Source of the DNA: Mycobacterium sp. URHD0025
Lineage (GTDB): Bacteria > Actinomycetota > Actinomycetes > Mycobacteriales > Mycobacteriaceae
Assembly: GCF_000426065.1 (NCBI RefSeq)
Contig: NZ_AUEQ01000012.1
Location: 1-64,000, forward strand
Length of the DNA stretch: 64,000 nucleotides
Direction: 5' to 3'
Made by a program: the position numbers and the translations under genes. Position 1 is the first letter of the stretch. Every line of letters starts with the position of its first letter. This document shows positions 55,728-64,000 of the stretch, one piece after another. The notes under the pieces were generated by a model, which was not told the DNA's origin, ran no database searches, and saw only the letters and a list, made by a program, of their open reading frames with translations.

Positions 55728-57188
55728 ATGATCCGGCTGTCCCGTTCGGTATGGATCCAGTTGGCGATCCTGACCACGATCACCGTCGTCGCGGTGGGCA
55801 TCATGGCATTCGGTTTCGTCAACGTCCCGGCTCTGCTCGGATTCGGCCGGTACACGGTCACGGTCCAACTCCCTGCTGCGGGTGGGTTGTACCCGACCTC
55901 TGTGGTCACCTACCGCGGTACCGAGGTCGGCAGGGTCAAATCGATCGGCGTCACCCGTGCCGGAGTCGATGCGGTGCTGACCCTGGACTCGGACATCGCA
56001 GTGCCGTCGCCGGTTTCGGCTGCCGTCCACAGTCGGTCCGCGGTCGGGGAGCAGTTCCTCGAACTGACTCCTGACCGCGGCGCGACCGGTACCTTGCGCG
56101 ACGGCGACGTCATCGGCGTCGACAAGGTGCGCATCCCGGCCGACATCGGCAACCTGCTCGATGCGACCAACAAAGCGCTGCAGGCCATTCCGCCGGACAA
56201 TCTGCGCACGGTGGTGGACGAGTCGGCCAAGGCCGTCGGGGGGCTGGGACCTGAGTTGTCTCGCATCGTCGACGGTTCGACCGCTCTGGCCATCGAAGGC
56301 GGCAAGACTGTCGATCCGCTCGCGCAGTTGATCGACCAGTCCCCACCGGTGCTCAATTCCCAAGTACAGACGGCCGATTCGATCGCGACATGGGCGCAGC
56401 GGATGGCCTCGATCACCGGCCAACTCAAAACCCGGGACGCCGCATTCGCGGACCTGCTGACGAAAGGCGCGCCGGCACTGGGGGAGGGCAAGGCGCTGTT
56501 CGAGCGGGTGGCCCCCACCCTGCCCGTCTTGCTGGCCAACATGGTGAGCCTCGGTGACATCGCGGTCACCTACCGCAACGACCTGGAACAGTTGCTGGTT
56601 CTGTACCCGCAGGGGACCGCCGTGATGTCGGCGATCACCCTGGCCAACGCCGACACCAAACAGGCCTACCGGGGCATCTACCTCGACTTCAATCTGAACC
56701 TCAACCTGCCGCCACCATGCAACACAGGCTTCCTACCGGTGCGCCAACAGAGGTCACCGTCCGACCAGGACTACCCGGAACGGCCCGCAGGCGAGTTGTA
56801 CTGCCGGGTGCCGCAGGACTCGGCCCTCAATGTTCGTGGCGTGCGCAACATCCCGTGCGAGACCAAGCCGTGGAAGCGGGCGCCGACCGTCGAACTGTGC
56901 GAAAGCGACCAGGAGTATGTCCCGCTGAACGACGGCCTGAACTGGAAGGGCGATCCCAACGAGACGCTGTCCGGCCAGGGAGTGCCTCAGTACGCACCGG
57001 GCACCGATCCGCGACTGCCGCCCCCGCAGGGCAGCGGCACAGCGCCGCCGCCCGTGGCCTTCGTCCCCTACGACCCGGCCACCGGAACCTACCTGGCGCC
57101 GGACGGCCGGTCCTACACCGACTCCGACCTCGTCGACAGTACGAAAGGCAAGACATGGCAGAGCATGCTGACACCGCCGAGCGGCTAG
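55728..57188 (+). CDS. Mce family protein F
   Basis: The 486-aa last Mce subunit has an anchor (LAILTTITVVAVGIMAF), the MCE domain (YTVTVQLPAAGGLYPTSVVTYRGTEVGRVKSI) and a long helical part. A Cys/Pro-rich C-terminal region (PPPCNTGFLPVRQQRSP, EDYP-like and YCRVPQDSALNVRGVRNIPC) is typical of MceF. It overlaps the first Mce-associated gene by 34 nt. Confidence 0.93.
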   Translation: MIRLSRSVWIQLAILTTITVVAVGIMAFGFVNVPALLGFGRYTVTVQLPAAGGLYPTSVVTYRGTEVGRVKSIGVTRAGVDAVLTLDSDIAVPSPVSAAVHSRSAVGEQFLELTPDRGATGTLRDGDVIGVDKVRIPADIGNLLDATNKALQAIPPDNLRTVVDESAKAVGGLGPELSRIVDGSTALAIEGGKTVDPLAQLIDQSPPVLNSQVQTADSIATWAQRMASITGQLKTRDAAFADLLTKGAPALGEGKALFERVAPTLPVLLANMVSLGDIAVTYRNDLEQLLVLYPQGTAVMSAITLANADTKQAYRGIYLDFNLNLNLPPPCNTGFLPVRQQRSPSDQDYPERPAGELYCRVPQDSALNVRGVRNIPCETKPWKRAPTVELCESDQEYVPLNDGLNWKGDPNETLSGQGVPQYAPGTDPRLPPPQGSGTAPPPVAFVPYDPATGTYLAPDGRSYTDSDLVDSTKGKTWQSMLTPPSG

Positions 57189-57688
57189 ACGAGCCCGGCA
57201 CCGGCAACCCCGGTGTCCGTAGCCCGATCGCGTTGGTGCTCGTCGTCGTGGTGGCGCTGGGTGCCCTCACCGGCTGGCTGAGCTTTCGCGACCAGCGATC
57301 CCATGCCGCCCAGGAGCAGCGCGAACGGTTCGTGCAGGTGGCACGCCAGGCGGCGGTGAACCTGACCTCGATCAGCCACGCTGAAGCCGACGCCGACATG
57401 CAGCGGATCCTGGATTCGGCGACCGGTACCTTCCGAGATGACTTCGAGAAGCGGTCGGGGCCGTTCGTCGAGATCGTCAAGCGGACCCAGTCGACATCCC
57501 GTGGCACCGTCGCCGAGGCCGGCCTCGAGTCCGAGACCGATGACGAGGCGCGGGTACTCGTCGCCGTCTCGGTGAAGACCTCTACCGGCGCTGTACCCGA
57601 ACAAGATCCACGTCGCTGGCGCATGCGCATCAGCGTCGAGAAGGTTGGCGACGACGTCAAAGTGTCGAATGTGGAGTTCGTGCCATGA
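57155..57688 (+). CDS. Mce-associated membrane protein 1
   Basis: The 177-aa protein has a short acidic cytosolic N-terminus, one transmembrane helix (PIALVLVVVVALGALTGWLSF) and an exported alpha/beta domain (FVQVARQAAVNLTSISHAEADADMQRILDSATGTFRDDF). This pattern defines Mce-associated (Mas) proteins, VirB8/NTF2-like helpers of Mce complexes. AAAGG precedes ATG 57155. It overlaps the next gene by ATGA. Confidence 0.88.
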   Translation: MAEHADTAERLDEPGTGNPGVRSPIALVLVVVVALGALTGWLSFRDQRSHAAQEQRERFVQVARQAAVNLTSISHAEADADMQRILDSATGTFRDDFEKRSGPFVEIVKRTQSTSRGTVAEAGLESETDDEARVLVAVSVKTSTGAVPEQDPRRWRMRISVEKVGDDVKVSNVEFVP

Positions 57689-58299
57689 CCACAGATACCG
57701 CAGCGGAGCTCTCCGATCCGAAGGTCGATGAGCTGGAGGCCGACGACCCGGTCGTCGAAGAACAGATCGAGGACAAGGCCGGACTCGCAGAGCAGGGCCC
57801 ATCCGGACGCCGGTCCATCTCGTGGACGCGGGTGCTGGCCTTCGGTGCGCTGCCTGCCGTGGCGTTGATCCTGGCGTTGGGAGCGGGCTTCCTGAAATGG
57901 CAGGATGGGGCCGCGCGAGCGACCCAGGCGGCAGGGGTCGAGTCCGTCCGTGCCGCGAGCGAGAGCACCGTGGCGATCCTGTCCTATCGACCCGACACCG
58001 TCGACACCGCGTTGCCTGCGGCAGTGGACCGGCTCACCGGTGAGTTCCGCGACCAGTACACGCAACTGATCGACGATGTCGTCATCCCAGGGGCCAAGCA
58101 GCAGGTGATCTCGGCGGTCGCTTCGGTGCCGGCCGCCGCCTCCGTATCGGCATCGTCCCGGCACGCGGTTGTCCTGGTGCTCGTCGACCAGACCACCACG
58201 ATCGGCACCGGTCCGCCGACGAAATCCACCTCAAGCGTGCGGGTTACCCTCGACAAGGTCGAAAACCGATGGCTCATTTCGCAATTCGAACCGGTCTGA
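57685..58299 (+). CDS. Mce-associated membrane protein 2
   Basis: The 204-aa second Mas protein has about 50 acidic cytosolic residues, a transmembrane helix (VLAFGALPAVALILALGAGFL) and an NTF2-like exported domain (YTQLIDDVVIPGAKQQVISAVASV). It is paired with the first Mas gene through an ATGA overlap and overlaps the secreted CAP-domain gene by 31 nt. Confidence 0.88.
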   Translation: MTTDTAAELSDPKVDELEADDPVVEEQIEDKAGLAEQGPSGRRSISWTRVLAFGALPAVALILALGAGFLKWQDGAARATQAAGVESVRAASESTVAILSYRPDTVDTALPAAVDRLTGEFRDQYTQLIDDVVIPGAKQQVISAVASVPAAASVSASSRHAVVLVLVDQTTTIGTGPPTKSTSSVRVTLDKVENRWLISQFEPV

Positions 58300-58769
58300 T
58301 CGCGGCCGTCGCGACCCCTTTGGTGCTTTCCGGAGCATGGGGTCCGGCGCCCGCGCACGCCGACAACCAGCGCTTGAACAGCGGCGTGATCGCGAACGTG
58401 TTCACGATCCAGCGCCAGGCGGGCTGCAGCACGAATGTGACGGCCGACCCGAAACTGCGGTTGGCAGCCGAATGGCACACGAACGATCTGCTCGCCAACC
58501 GCAGCCTGGACGACCATGCGGGCTCCGACGGATCGACGCCGCAGTCGCGGGCCGAAGGTGCCGGATTCCGCGGCCGGGTGGCCGAAACGGTCGCCATCAA
58601 CCCGGCGTTGGCGATCAACGGCATCGAGATCCTCAACCAGTGGTACTACGACCCGGTCGATTTCGCGATCCTGTCCGACTGCGCCAACACCGCTATCGGT
58701 GTGTGGTCGGCCAATAGTTTGGACCGATCGGTGGTGGTGGCCGTGCTGGGTCAGCCGGCGGACACGTAG
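58269..58769 (+). CDS. Secreted CAP/SCP-domain protein
   Basis: The 166-aa protein has a signal peptide (MAHFAIRTGLIAAVATPLVL to APAHA) and a CAP domain: KLRLAAEWHTNDLLANRSLDDHAGSDGSTPQSRAEGAGF contains the usual central His, followed by AETVAI, ILNQWYYDP and CANTAIGVWS. CAP proteins bind sterols or lipids or act outside the cell. Its place at the end of the mce operon, overlapping a Mas gene, suggests a lipid-related role. Confidence 0.82.
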   Translation: MAHFAIRTGLIAAVATPLVLSGAWGPAPAHADNQRLNSGVIANVFTIQRQAGCSTNVTADPKLRLAAEWHTNDLLANRSLDDHAGSDGSTPQSRAEGAGFRGRVAETVAINPALAINGIEILNQWYYDPVDFAILSDCANTAIGVWSANSLDRSVVVAVLGQPADT

Positions 58770-58813
58770 TAATACCCATCCCGACCCGGCGTTCGGACCG
58801 GCAGACTGAGGTC

Positions 58814-60127
58814 ATGCCAATCGACGAGGCTGTGCCCTCCCCGGACACCGTCACCCGGGACAAAGTCACACAGGACACCAAGCCGGACCGTGACCGTGCG
58901 GTCGATGTCGCGCGCCTGGGCGCCCTGCTGGTCGTGATCTTCGGGCACTGCGCCCTGCTGCTGGCCACCATCGATTCCGGGGGTGTACGGGTCGGCAACA
59001 TCCTCGGTGCACTTCCGGCGCTGGCCCCGATCACGTGGGTGATGCAGGTCATGCCGCTGTTCTTCCTGGCCGGCGGGGCTGCGGGTGCCTACAGCTGGCA
59101 TTCCGGTCGCTCGTGGGGCGGATGGTTGTTCGCGCGCGCCCAGCGGTTGTGCCGGCCGGTGTTCTGGTACCTGGCGGTGTGGGCCGTGGTTCTGGTCGTG
59201 GTGCACGCGACGATGGGCGCCGCGTCCGCCTCGGCACTGGGGCGCGAATGCGTGGCCCTGCTGTGGTTCCTCGGTGTCTACCTGCTGACGCTCGCCTTCG
59301 TCCCCACGTTGATGCGCCTGCGGACCGGCCGCGCATTGGCATGGGTGGTCGTGGGACTCATCGCCGCCTCGGGCGGTGTCGACGCCGTCCGGTTCGCGGT
59401 CGGCACACCGGAGGCCGGCACCGCCAACCTGATCATCGTGTGGCTGATCCCGGTCGTGATCGGGGTGGCCTATGCGCGGCGCCTGATCTGTGCGCGACGG
59501 GCGCTGGCGATCGCCGTCGTCGCATTCGTTGCGCAGGTAATCGTCGCTCTCACAGGCATTTACGATGTGTCCCTTGTGGTCACCGGAGCCGATCGGGTGT
59601 CCAATGTATCGCCCCCGACGCTGCTGCTGGCATTGCACTGCACCTGGATGCCGTGCCTGTTCATCGCCGCTGCGAACCCGATCCGGCGCTGGGCATCCCG
59701 TCCGCGGGTCTGGTACGTGATCGCGACCGGCAATGGGGGAGCGATGACGCTGTACCTCTGGCACATCCCGGTGATCGCTGTCGCCGCATTCAGCTTGCAC
59801 GCCCTCGGCTTGGACGCGTTCGACCCGCACGCCCCGGGCTTCTGGGCTCATCTGGCCTTGCGCGCCGTGGTTTTCGCCGCCGTCATGGCGGTAGCCTTCC
59901 GGCTGCTGTCCCCGCTGGAGCACCGCCCGCTGCCATGGTGGGACGACCGGGTGCAGATCAGCGGCGCGCGGTCCGAAGTCACAGGTGCGCTGTTGTGTGT
60001 TGCCGGCGCCGCCTTGACCCTGATGGCCAAGACCGGGCTCGACGGTGTGCTGGGCTGGTCGGCGCTCGGCGGATTCGCCGTTGCAGCGGTGGCTGCACGG
60101 GTGAGTGCCGGGCCTGTCAAGCTTTAA
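58814..60127 (+). CDS. Acyltransferase-3 family membrane protein
   Basis: The 437-aa polytopic protein has about ten helices and the OafA-type signature: RAVDVARLGALLVVIFGHCALLL near the N-terminus (conserved Arg and His), PLFFLAGGAAGAYSW, ARAQRLCRPVFWY, and LYLWHIPV. Members transfer acetyl or other acyl groups to sugars, lipids or peptidoglycan at the membrane. Its target is unknown. It starts 44 nt after the CAP gene and may be read with the mce operon. Confidence 0.85.
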   Translation: MPIDEAVPSPDTVTRDKVTQDTKPDRDRAVDVARLGALLVVIFGHCALLLATIDSGGVRVGNILGALPALAPITWVMQVMPLFFLAGGAAGAYSWHSGRSWGGWLFARAQRLCRPVFWYLAVWAVVLVVVHATMGAASASALGRECVALLWFLGVYLLTLAFVPTLMRLRTGRALAWVVVGLIAASGGVDAVRFAVGTPEAGTANLIIVWLIPVVIGVAYARRLICARRALAIAVVAFVAQVIVALTGIYDVSLVVTGADRVSNVSPPTLLLALHCTWMPCLFIAAANPIRRWASRPRVWYVIATGNGGAMTLYLWHIPVIAVAAFSLHALGLDAFDPHAPGFWAHLALRAVVFAAVMAVAFRLLSPLEHRPLPWWDDRVQISGARSEVTGALLCVAGAALTLMAKTGLDGVLGWSALGGFAVAAVAARVSAGPVKL

Positions 60128-60200
60128 TTCCCTTGTGGGGCAGGATCTGTGGATAGATCGTGCGCTGTGGATAACCGCTCCGGGTGTCCGTGACTGGCGG

Positions 60201-60222
60201 TAGAATTCGAACATGCTTGCGA
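60201..60222 (+). promoter_or_regulatory. Leaderless promoter with SOS-box-like operator
   Basis: TAGAAT (60201-60206) is a -10 element whose start point coincides with the ATG at 60213. Directly after it, TCGAAC-ATGC-TTGCGA (60207-60222) resembles the mycobacterial LexA box TCGAAC-N4-GTTCGA: the left half is perfect and the right half matches 4 of 6. REP13E12 genes in M. tuberculosis are known to carry SOS boxes in this place. Confidence 0.7.
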
Positions 60223-61610
60223 ACACTGTCTCCGATCGGGAGACGGTGCTGGCCGCCTACGACGAGTACGACGCGGTGTGCGCGAAACTGGCCGCGCTCA
60301 ACTTCCAGGGCCTGAGCCTGCCCGACCTACTCGATCTTCAGTCGCGCCGGGAACATCAAGTCCGGCGCGCGCCCGCGGTGGACCATGCCTTGTTGGCCGA
60401 GATTCAAACCCGGGCCACCCCAGCCGAGATGGGCGCCAAGAGCTGGGCCGATGTGCTGGCGATCCGGCTACGCATCAGCACCAAAGAAGCCAAACGCCGC
60501 GTCACCGAAGCCGCCAATCTGGGTCCACGGTTCACGGTAACCGGAGAATCGTTGGAGCCGGTGTTGCCGGCGGTGGCCGCCGGCCAGGCCGCCGGATTGA
60601 TCAACACCGAGCACGTCGCCATCATCAGTAAGTTCTTCGCCAAGCCGCCCGTGCCGCTCGATGCGGCCACCCACGCCCAGATCGAGACCGATCTGGCCCG
60701 CATCGCCGGTGACAACAGTCCGGAAATCCTGAAACAGTGTGCTGATCGGATCGCGTTCCTGCTCAACCAGGACGGCACCGAACCTGTAAACGACGAATGC
60801 CAATGCCAAGGTGAGATTTTCATCGGGCCTCAACGCGCCGATGGCACCAGCGAAATCCGTGGCCGGCTCACCCCCGAAGCCCGCGCCACCCTCGCCCCCA
60901 TCCTGTCGCGCTACGGCGCCCCCGGCATGTGCAACCCCGCCGATGAACACCCCTGCACCACCGGCACTCCCAGCGCAGAGGCGATTGCGGCCGATACCCG
61001 CACCCCGGCCCAACGTAATCACGACGCTCTGGTCGCCATCGGCCGCAGCGTGCTGTCCTCAGGGGAACTGGGTGAGCACAACGGGCTACCGGTATCCATC
61101 GTGGTGTCCACCACGCTCCGGGAGCTGGAAACCAGGACCGGCACCGGACTGACCACCAGCGGCATCCATCTGCCGATCGGCGATGTCATCCGAATGGGCG
61201 CCCATGCCCACCACTACCTCGTGGTCTACGAGAATCACCGTGAGGTTCCGCTGTATCTGGGACGCGCCAAGCGCGTCGCCACTCCCGGGCAGCGGATCGT
61301 GCTGCACAACCGTGACCGTGGGTGTACTCGGCCCGGTTGTACTTGTTCCACCGACCGCAGTCAGGTTCACCACGCGCGAAAAGACTTCAGCCGAGGTGGT
61401 TTAACCGACATCACCGACCTCACCCTGGCCTGCCCGAAAAGTAACCGTCTCGTCCACGACAAAGGCTGGCGCACTCGCATCCGTGACGACGGCCGCGTCG
61501 AATGGATCCCGCCGCCACTCCTGGACACCGGCCAAGACCGCATCAACCACTACTGGCACCCCGAAGACCTCTTCCATCCACCGGTGGATGGAAAGGGAGA
61601 TGACCCCTAG
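60213..61610 (+). CDS. DUF222/HNH endonuclease-like protein (REP13E12 family)
   Basis: The 465-aa protein has the DUF222 (13E12) domain over residues 1-330 and an HNH motif near the C-terminus (CTRPGCTCSTDRSQVHHARKDFSRGG, LACPKSNRLVHDKGW). These multi-copy mycobacterial genes are mobile-like; in M. tuberculosis one (Rv1702c) lies beside xerD, whereas here the gene is 44 kb away. The frame is intact. Translation starts at the transcription start (leaderless). Confidence 0.92.
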   Translation: MLANTVSDRETVLAAYDEYDAVCAKLAALNFQGLSLPDLLDLQSRREHQVRRAPAVDHALLAEIQTRATPAEMGAKSWADVLAIRLRISTKEAKRRVTEAANLGPRFTVTGESLEPVLPAVAAGQAAGLINTEHVAIISKFFAKPPVPLDAATHAQIETDLARIAGDNSPEILKQCADRIAFLLNQDGTEPVNDECQCQGEIFIGPQRADGTSEIRGRLTPEARATLAPILSRYGAPGMCNPADEHPCTTGTPSAEAIAADTRTPAQRNHDALVAIGRSVLSSGELGEHNGLPVSIVVSTTLRELETRTGTGLTTSGIHLPIGDVIRMGAHAHHYLVVYENHREVPLYLGRAKRVATPGQRIVLHNRDRGCTRPGCTCSTDRSQVHHARKDFSRGGLTDITDLTLACPKSNRLVHDKGWRTRIRDDGRVEWIPPPLLDTGQDRINHYWHPEDLFHPPVDGKGDDP

Positions 61611-61755
61611 GTGCCGATCCATGGTGGACACCGACACCCACACTGACACTGACACCGACCCGCCTACGCCCGACCGGCCGGCGGGAGTCGGTGCCGTCGT
61701 CGCGCGCGCCAATGTCCTTGTGGCGGAAGTGATTGGCGGGAATCCTCGGCGAGCA
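61611..61755. other. Short intergenic stretch with ACTGAC-type repeats
   Basis: It contains a short run of alternating cac/gac trinucleotides (61626-61660) that would encode Thr-Asp/His repeats, but no ribosome site or family match supports a gene. Confidence 0.4.
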
Positions 61756-62049
61756 TCAGGGTCGCGGTGCTGGCATAGGGGACGGGCTCGGCATCATCGA
61801 TGAGTTGTGGTCGGGTCCCATCATCCCGTTGCCGCCCATCGGGCAGGAACTCGTGGGCCGGTCGTCGGACAGGCCGCGGTAGCCCCAGTTGTGATAGCCG
61901 TGGCCCGCGCCGATCATCAGCCCGCTGAAGAAGATCACGGCGACGATGAAGAGGACACCGGCGACGATGCCCACCACGGCCGCCGCCTGGCCGAGTCGGT
62001 TGGGGCGGCTGACGGATCCGTCGTTTCGCGGTTGAGGTGCTTCGGTCAT
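61756..62049 (-). CDS. Small Met-rich membrane protein
   Basis: The 97-aa protein has a short polar N-terminus, one transmembrane helix (AAAVVGIVAGVLFIVAVIFF) and an exported Gly/Met/His/Pro-rich tail (PMGGNGMMGPDHNSSMMPSP). Met/His-rich tails of this sort often bind copper, but that is only a guess. AGGAGGG precedes the ATG at 62049. Confidence 0.75.
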   Translation of the reverse strand: MTEAPQPRNDGSVSRPNRLGQAAAVVGIVAGVLFIVAVIFFSGLMIGAGHGYHNWGYRGLSDDRPTSSCPMGGNGMMGPDHNSSMMPSPSPMPAPRP

Positions 62050-62241
62050 GTCTGCGGCCCTCCTGAACGAGTGTGGCTGCCGTCAGTATGTGCTGGCTCC
62101 GGAATCGCCAATAGGGACGTTGGTCCTCAATTCGGAGTGCCCCAGCCAAGCGTCAGCCGCACATGGAAGTTCCGGAGCCCACGACGGCACGGTTTTCTAC
62201 CCGGAGGCTGCCGACCCACGCCGGTCACCACCCTGCGGTAG

Positions 62242-62296
62242 GAAGCGGCGCGGCAGAAAGCGGCGCGGTAGAACGTGGCGCGGTCACCCGCGCCAC
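62242..62296. terminator. Imperfect 15-bp repeats ending in a hairpin
   Basis: Three imperfect copies of GAARGYGGCGCGGYA lie at 62242-62255, 62256-62270 and 62271-62285. The third forms a hairpin with the following bases: GTGGCGCGG (62275-62283), loop tcac, CCGCGCCAC (62288-62296). It lies 14 nt beyond the isocitrate lyase stop on the minus strand, so it probably terminates that transcript; no T-tract is present. Confidence 0.55.
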
Positions 62297-62310
62297 CCCC
62301 CGCGAAAACC

Positions 62311-64000
62311 TCAGTCCTCCTTGCGGATCAACCGTCCGAGCGCCTCGCGATCGGGTGCCAGCAGTTCGTCGATGCGGGCCTGGTTCACGTCGGCAACGAT
62401 GATCTCGCCGACCTCCTGGTACACATCGCTGAAGAGGCCATGGGCCTTCATCTTCTCGGTCTGATAGACGTTGTCCTCCGTCGGCGTCACGTAGTAGACG
62501 ATCTCCGGCTTGAACCGGTGGATCAGCCACACGTGGATCAGATCCATCAGGCGCTTCTTACGCAGCTTCTCGGCGAAGGTGTTCTGGTCGCGCACCGTCA
62601 GGATGTTGCGGCCATGCCGGTCTTTGATCGGGTCGACGACGACGTTGGCCAGCGGCTCCTCACCCTCACCGTAGATCCCGAGGTCGAGGACATCCGACCC
62701 GGCACGACGCGGCCGGAGCTGCACGCGCAGATTCTCGCCGATCTTGTAGTAATCGCTCCACATCGCCAGCCACTCCTCGAGCAGCTTCTTGGGCACCTCG
62801 GTCTGCACCAGATGCTGGTGCTGCGTGGAGCCGGCGCCCATTGCCTTGGTGGTGGCGGTGCGGCCGGATGACGCGGCCAGGGCAGCATCGCTGCGCGGGC
62901 CGCCGACCAGGGTTTGCGGTGTGCGGTAAGGAGATTCGACCAGGCGCATCTTGCGTTGCAGCCGGGCCAGTGCCAGCATGCCCTCCTGCTGCAGGGATGT
63001 CGCGAACTCCTCGCAGGCCACGCCGTCGACCTGGTGACCGCCATAGGTGATGAAGTTGAAGACGAACCCCATCTTGCCGAGTTCCGCGGGGAAAGCACGC
63101 ATCTCGTCATCGGTCATGCCGGTGGTGTCCCAGTTGAACGACGGAGAAAGGTTGTACGCCAGCATCTGGTCGGGGAACTCGGCGTGGATCGCATCGGCGA
63201 ATTGCTTGGCGTCGGCCAGATCTGCGGTCTTGGTCTCCATCCACAGGATGTCGGCGAACGGCGCCGCCGCCAACGACTTCGCGATCGCATACGGGATGCC
63301 GCCGCGGACCTGGTAGTAGCCCTCGGGCGTCTTGACCCGCTCACAGTCCCAGGCCACGTCGGCGCCCAGCTCATGGGCCTTCTGCTGCGCCGAGTACAGG
63401 GATGCCCGTGCGGCGAAGGCGCGCCAGTCGGCGGCACTCATCGCGGCGGGCTCGCCCTCACGTTCCCGGAACTCCAGCAGTTCGGCGACGGCCTCGCCGT
63501 AGGTGTTCAGACCGGCGTCGGCCTGCCACGCCTCCACGAAGGCGGACTCGACCTTGTCGAACATGGCGTCCACCGAATCGCCGGCGGTGTGGCCCTTGGC
63601 GGCCTCGGCGATCGCGCTCGTGATGCCTTGGCGTTCCAGCCAGGCGTCCGCGGTCGCGTACTCGCCCTCGGGCAGCGCGTAGAGCAGGTGGCCGTTGAGA
63701 TCGGTGACGCCGAGGTCGTAGAACCGGCGCACCATCGCCAGGAAGCACGACTTGTAGGTCGGCACGGACAAGTTCGTCGCCCCCAGCAGGAACGGTTGAT
63801 CGCGCTCGTCGGCCCGGCTGTCGATCAGGTTGGCGGCCTCGGCGTCGGTACGCGCGACGATGATGCCCGGCACCCGCATGATGTCCAGTTGGAACCGGGC
63901 GGTGTTGAGCCGTTTGATCTGCTCATCTGAGGGCACCAGCACCTTGCCGCCCTGGTGGCCGCACTTCTTGGTGCCGGGACGCTGATCCTCGATGTGATAG
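62311..64000 (-). CDS. aceA2: Isocitrate lyase, AceA2 (long) type, 5' end outside window
   Basis: The frame is open from the window edge (64000) to TGA at 62311, giving the last ~563 residues. The catalytic KKCGHQGGK segment, with the nucleophile Cys, is visible at the very edge (around 63967-63945). ICL motifs follow (FLLGATN, GYYQVRGGIPYAIAKSLAAAPFADILWMETKT, LAYNLSPSFNW). The ~250-residue extension after the ICL core is characteristic of the long ICL2 form (~760 aa), which opens on acetyl-CoA binding in M. tuberculosis. It cleaves isocitrate (and methylisocitrate in some species) to glyoxylate plus succinate. Confidence 0.93.
   Translation of the reverse strand, partial: YHIEDQRPGTKKCGHQGGKVLVPSDEQIKRLNTARFQLDIMRVPGIIVARTDAEAANLIDSRADERDQPFLLGATNLSVPTYKSCFLAMVRRFYDLGVTDLNGHLLYALPEGEYATADAWLERQGITSAIAEAAKGHTAGDSVDAMFDKVESAFVEAWQADAGLNTYGEAVAELLEFREREGEPAAMSAADWRAFAARASLYSAQQKAHELGADVAWDCERVKTPEGYYQVRGGIPYAIAKSLAAAPFADILWMETKTADLADAKQFADAIHAEFPDQMLAYNLSPSFNWDTTGMTDDEMRAFPAELGKMGFVFNFITYGGHQVDGVACEEFATSLQQEGMLALARLQRKMRLVESPYRTPQTLVGGPRSDAALAASSGRTATTKAMGAGSTQHQHLVQTEVPKKLLEEWLAMWSDYYKIGENLRVQLRPRRAGSDVLDLGIYGEGEEPLANVVVDPIKDRHGRNILTVRDQNTFAEKLRKKRLMDLIHVWLIHRFKPEIVYYVTPTEDNVYQTEKMKAHGLFSDVYQEVGEIIVADVNQARIDELLAPDREALGRLIRKED

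Noticed and set aside
61483..61803. Frame encoding Thr-Asp/His repeats
   Set aside because: Mostly out-of-frame HNH gene sequence plus a short trinucleotide run; no start signal.

Overview
The window is chromosomal DNA of a fast-growing mycobacterium (Mycolicibacterium type). GC is high, GTG/TTG starts and ATGA/GTGA overlaps are common, and the 23S rRNA has the actinobacterial form. The conserved block runs in the order of M. tuberculosis Rv1691-Rv1701 and Rv1708-Rv1713. An rRNA operon sits just upstream of the Rv1691 homologue, the position of rrnB (downstream of tyrS) in rapid growers; slow growers have no rRNA operon there. Family assignments come from reading motifs and from memory of homologues; no database search was possible.

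Layout. 1-3743: end of the 16S-23S spacer, 23S, 5S and a strong terminator. 3880-16081 (+): TPR protein, glycerol-3-phosphate phosphatase, small protein, tlyA, NAD kinase, recN, a truncated hydrolase remnant, an MPT63-like secreted protein, steA, steB/mctB, pyrG, a Nudix hydrolase and xerD. 16078-23437 (-): a compact, mostly overlapping seven-gene operon encoding a ThDP enzyme, SRPBCC protein, KAS III-like enzyme, PLP aminotransferase, cytochrome P450 and two catechol-O-methyltransferase-like enzymes. It looks like a small-molecule biosynthetic cluster placed between xerD and parA. 23579-29028 (+): a short upstream ORF, parA-like ATPase, scpA, scpB, pseudouridine synthase, cmk and der. 29099-31232: two TSUP-family transporters separated by a 36-codon leader ORF, then tRNA-Pro(GGG).

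31233-47500 is accessory DNA: a MarR-linked oxidoreductase operon (31671-35128), an arylsulfatase preceded by a 41-codon ORF with three Cys codons, a membrane/FlgT-like pair, two paralogous secreted M15/ARB_07466-like proteins, a glnX-glnH-pknG module whose PknG is shortened, a flavin amine oxidase, a small acidic protein, a TetR regulator with its own palindrome, and a proline-rich exported protein. 47806-58769 (+) is a complete mce operon (two YrbE permeases, six Mce proteins, two Mce-associated proteins, a CAP-domain secreted protein) with a good sigma-A-type promoter. The window ends with an acyltransferase-3 membrane protein, a REP13E12-type DUF222/HNH gene under a near-consensus SOS box, a small Met-rich membrane protein, and the 3' part of an AceA2-type isocitrate lyase that runs off the right edge.

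The best candidates for something undescribed are: (1) the seven-gene operon, whose KAS III has Asn where the catalytic His should be; (2) two leader-ORF arrangements in front of sulfur-related genes (TSUP transporter and arylsulfatase), each with a segment near the start of the short ORF able to pair with a segment just before the downstream gene; (3) the shortened PknG with its own GlnX/GlnH sensors.
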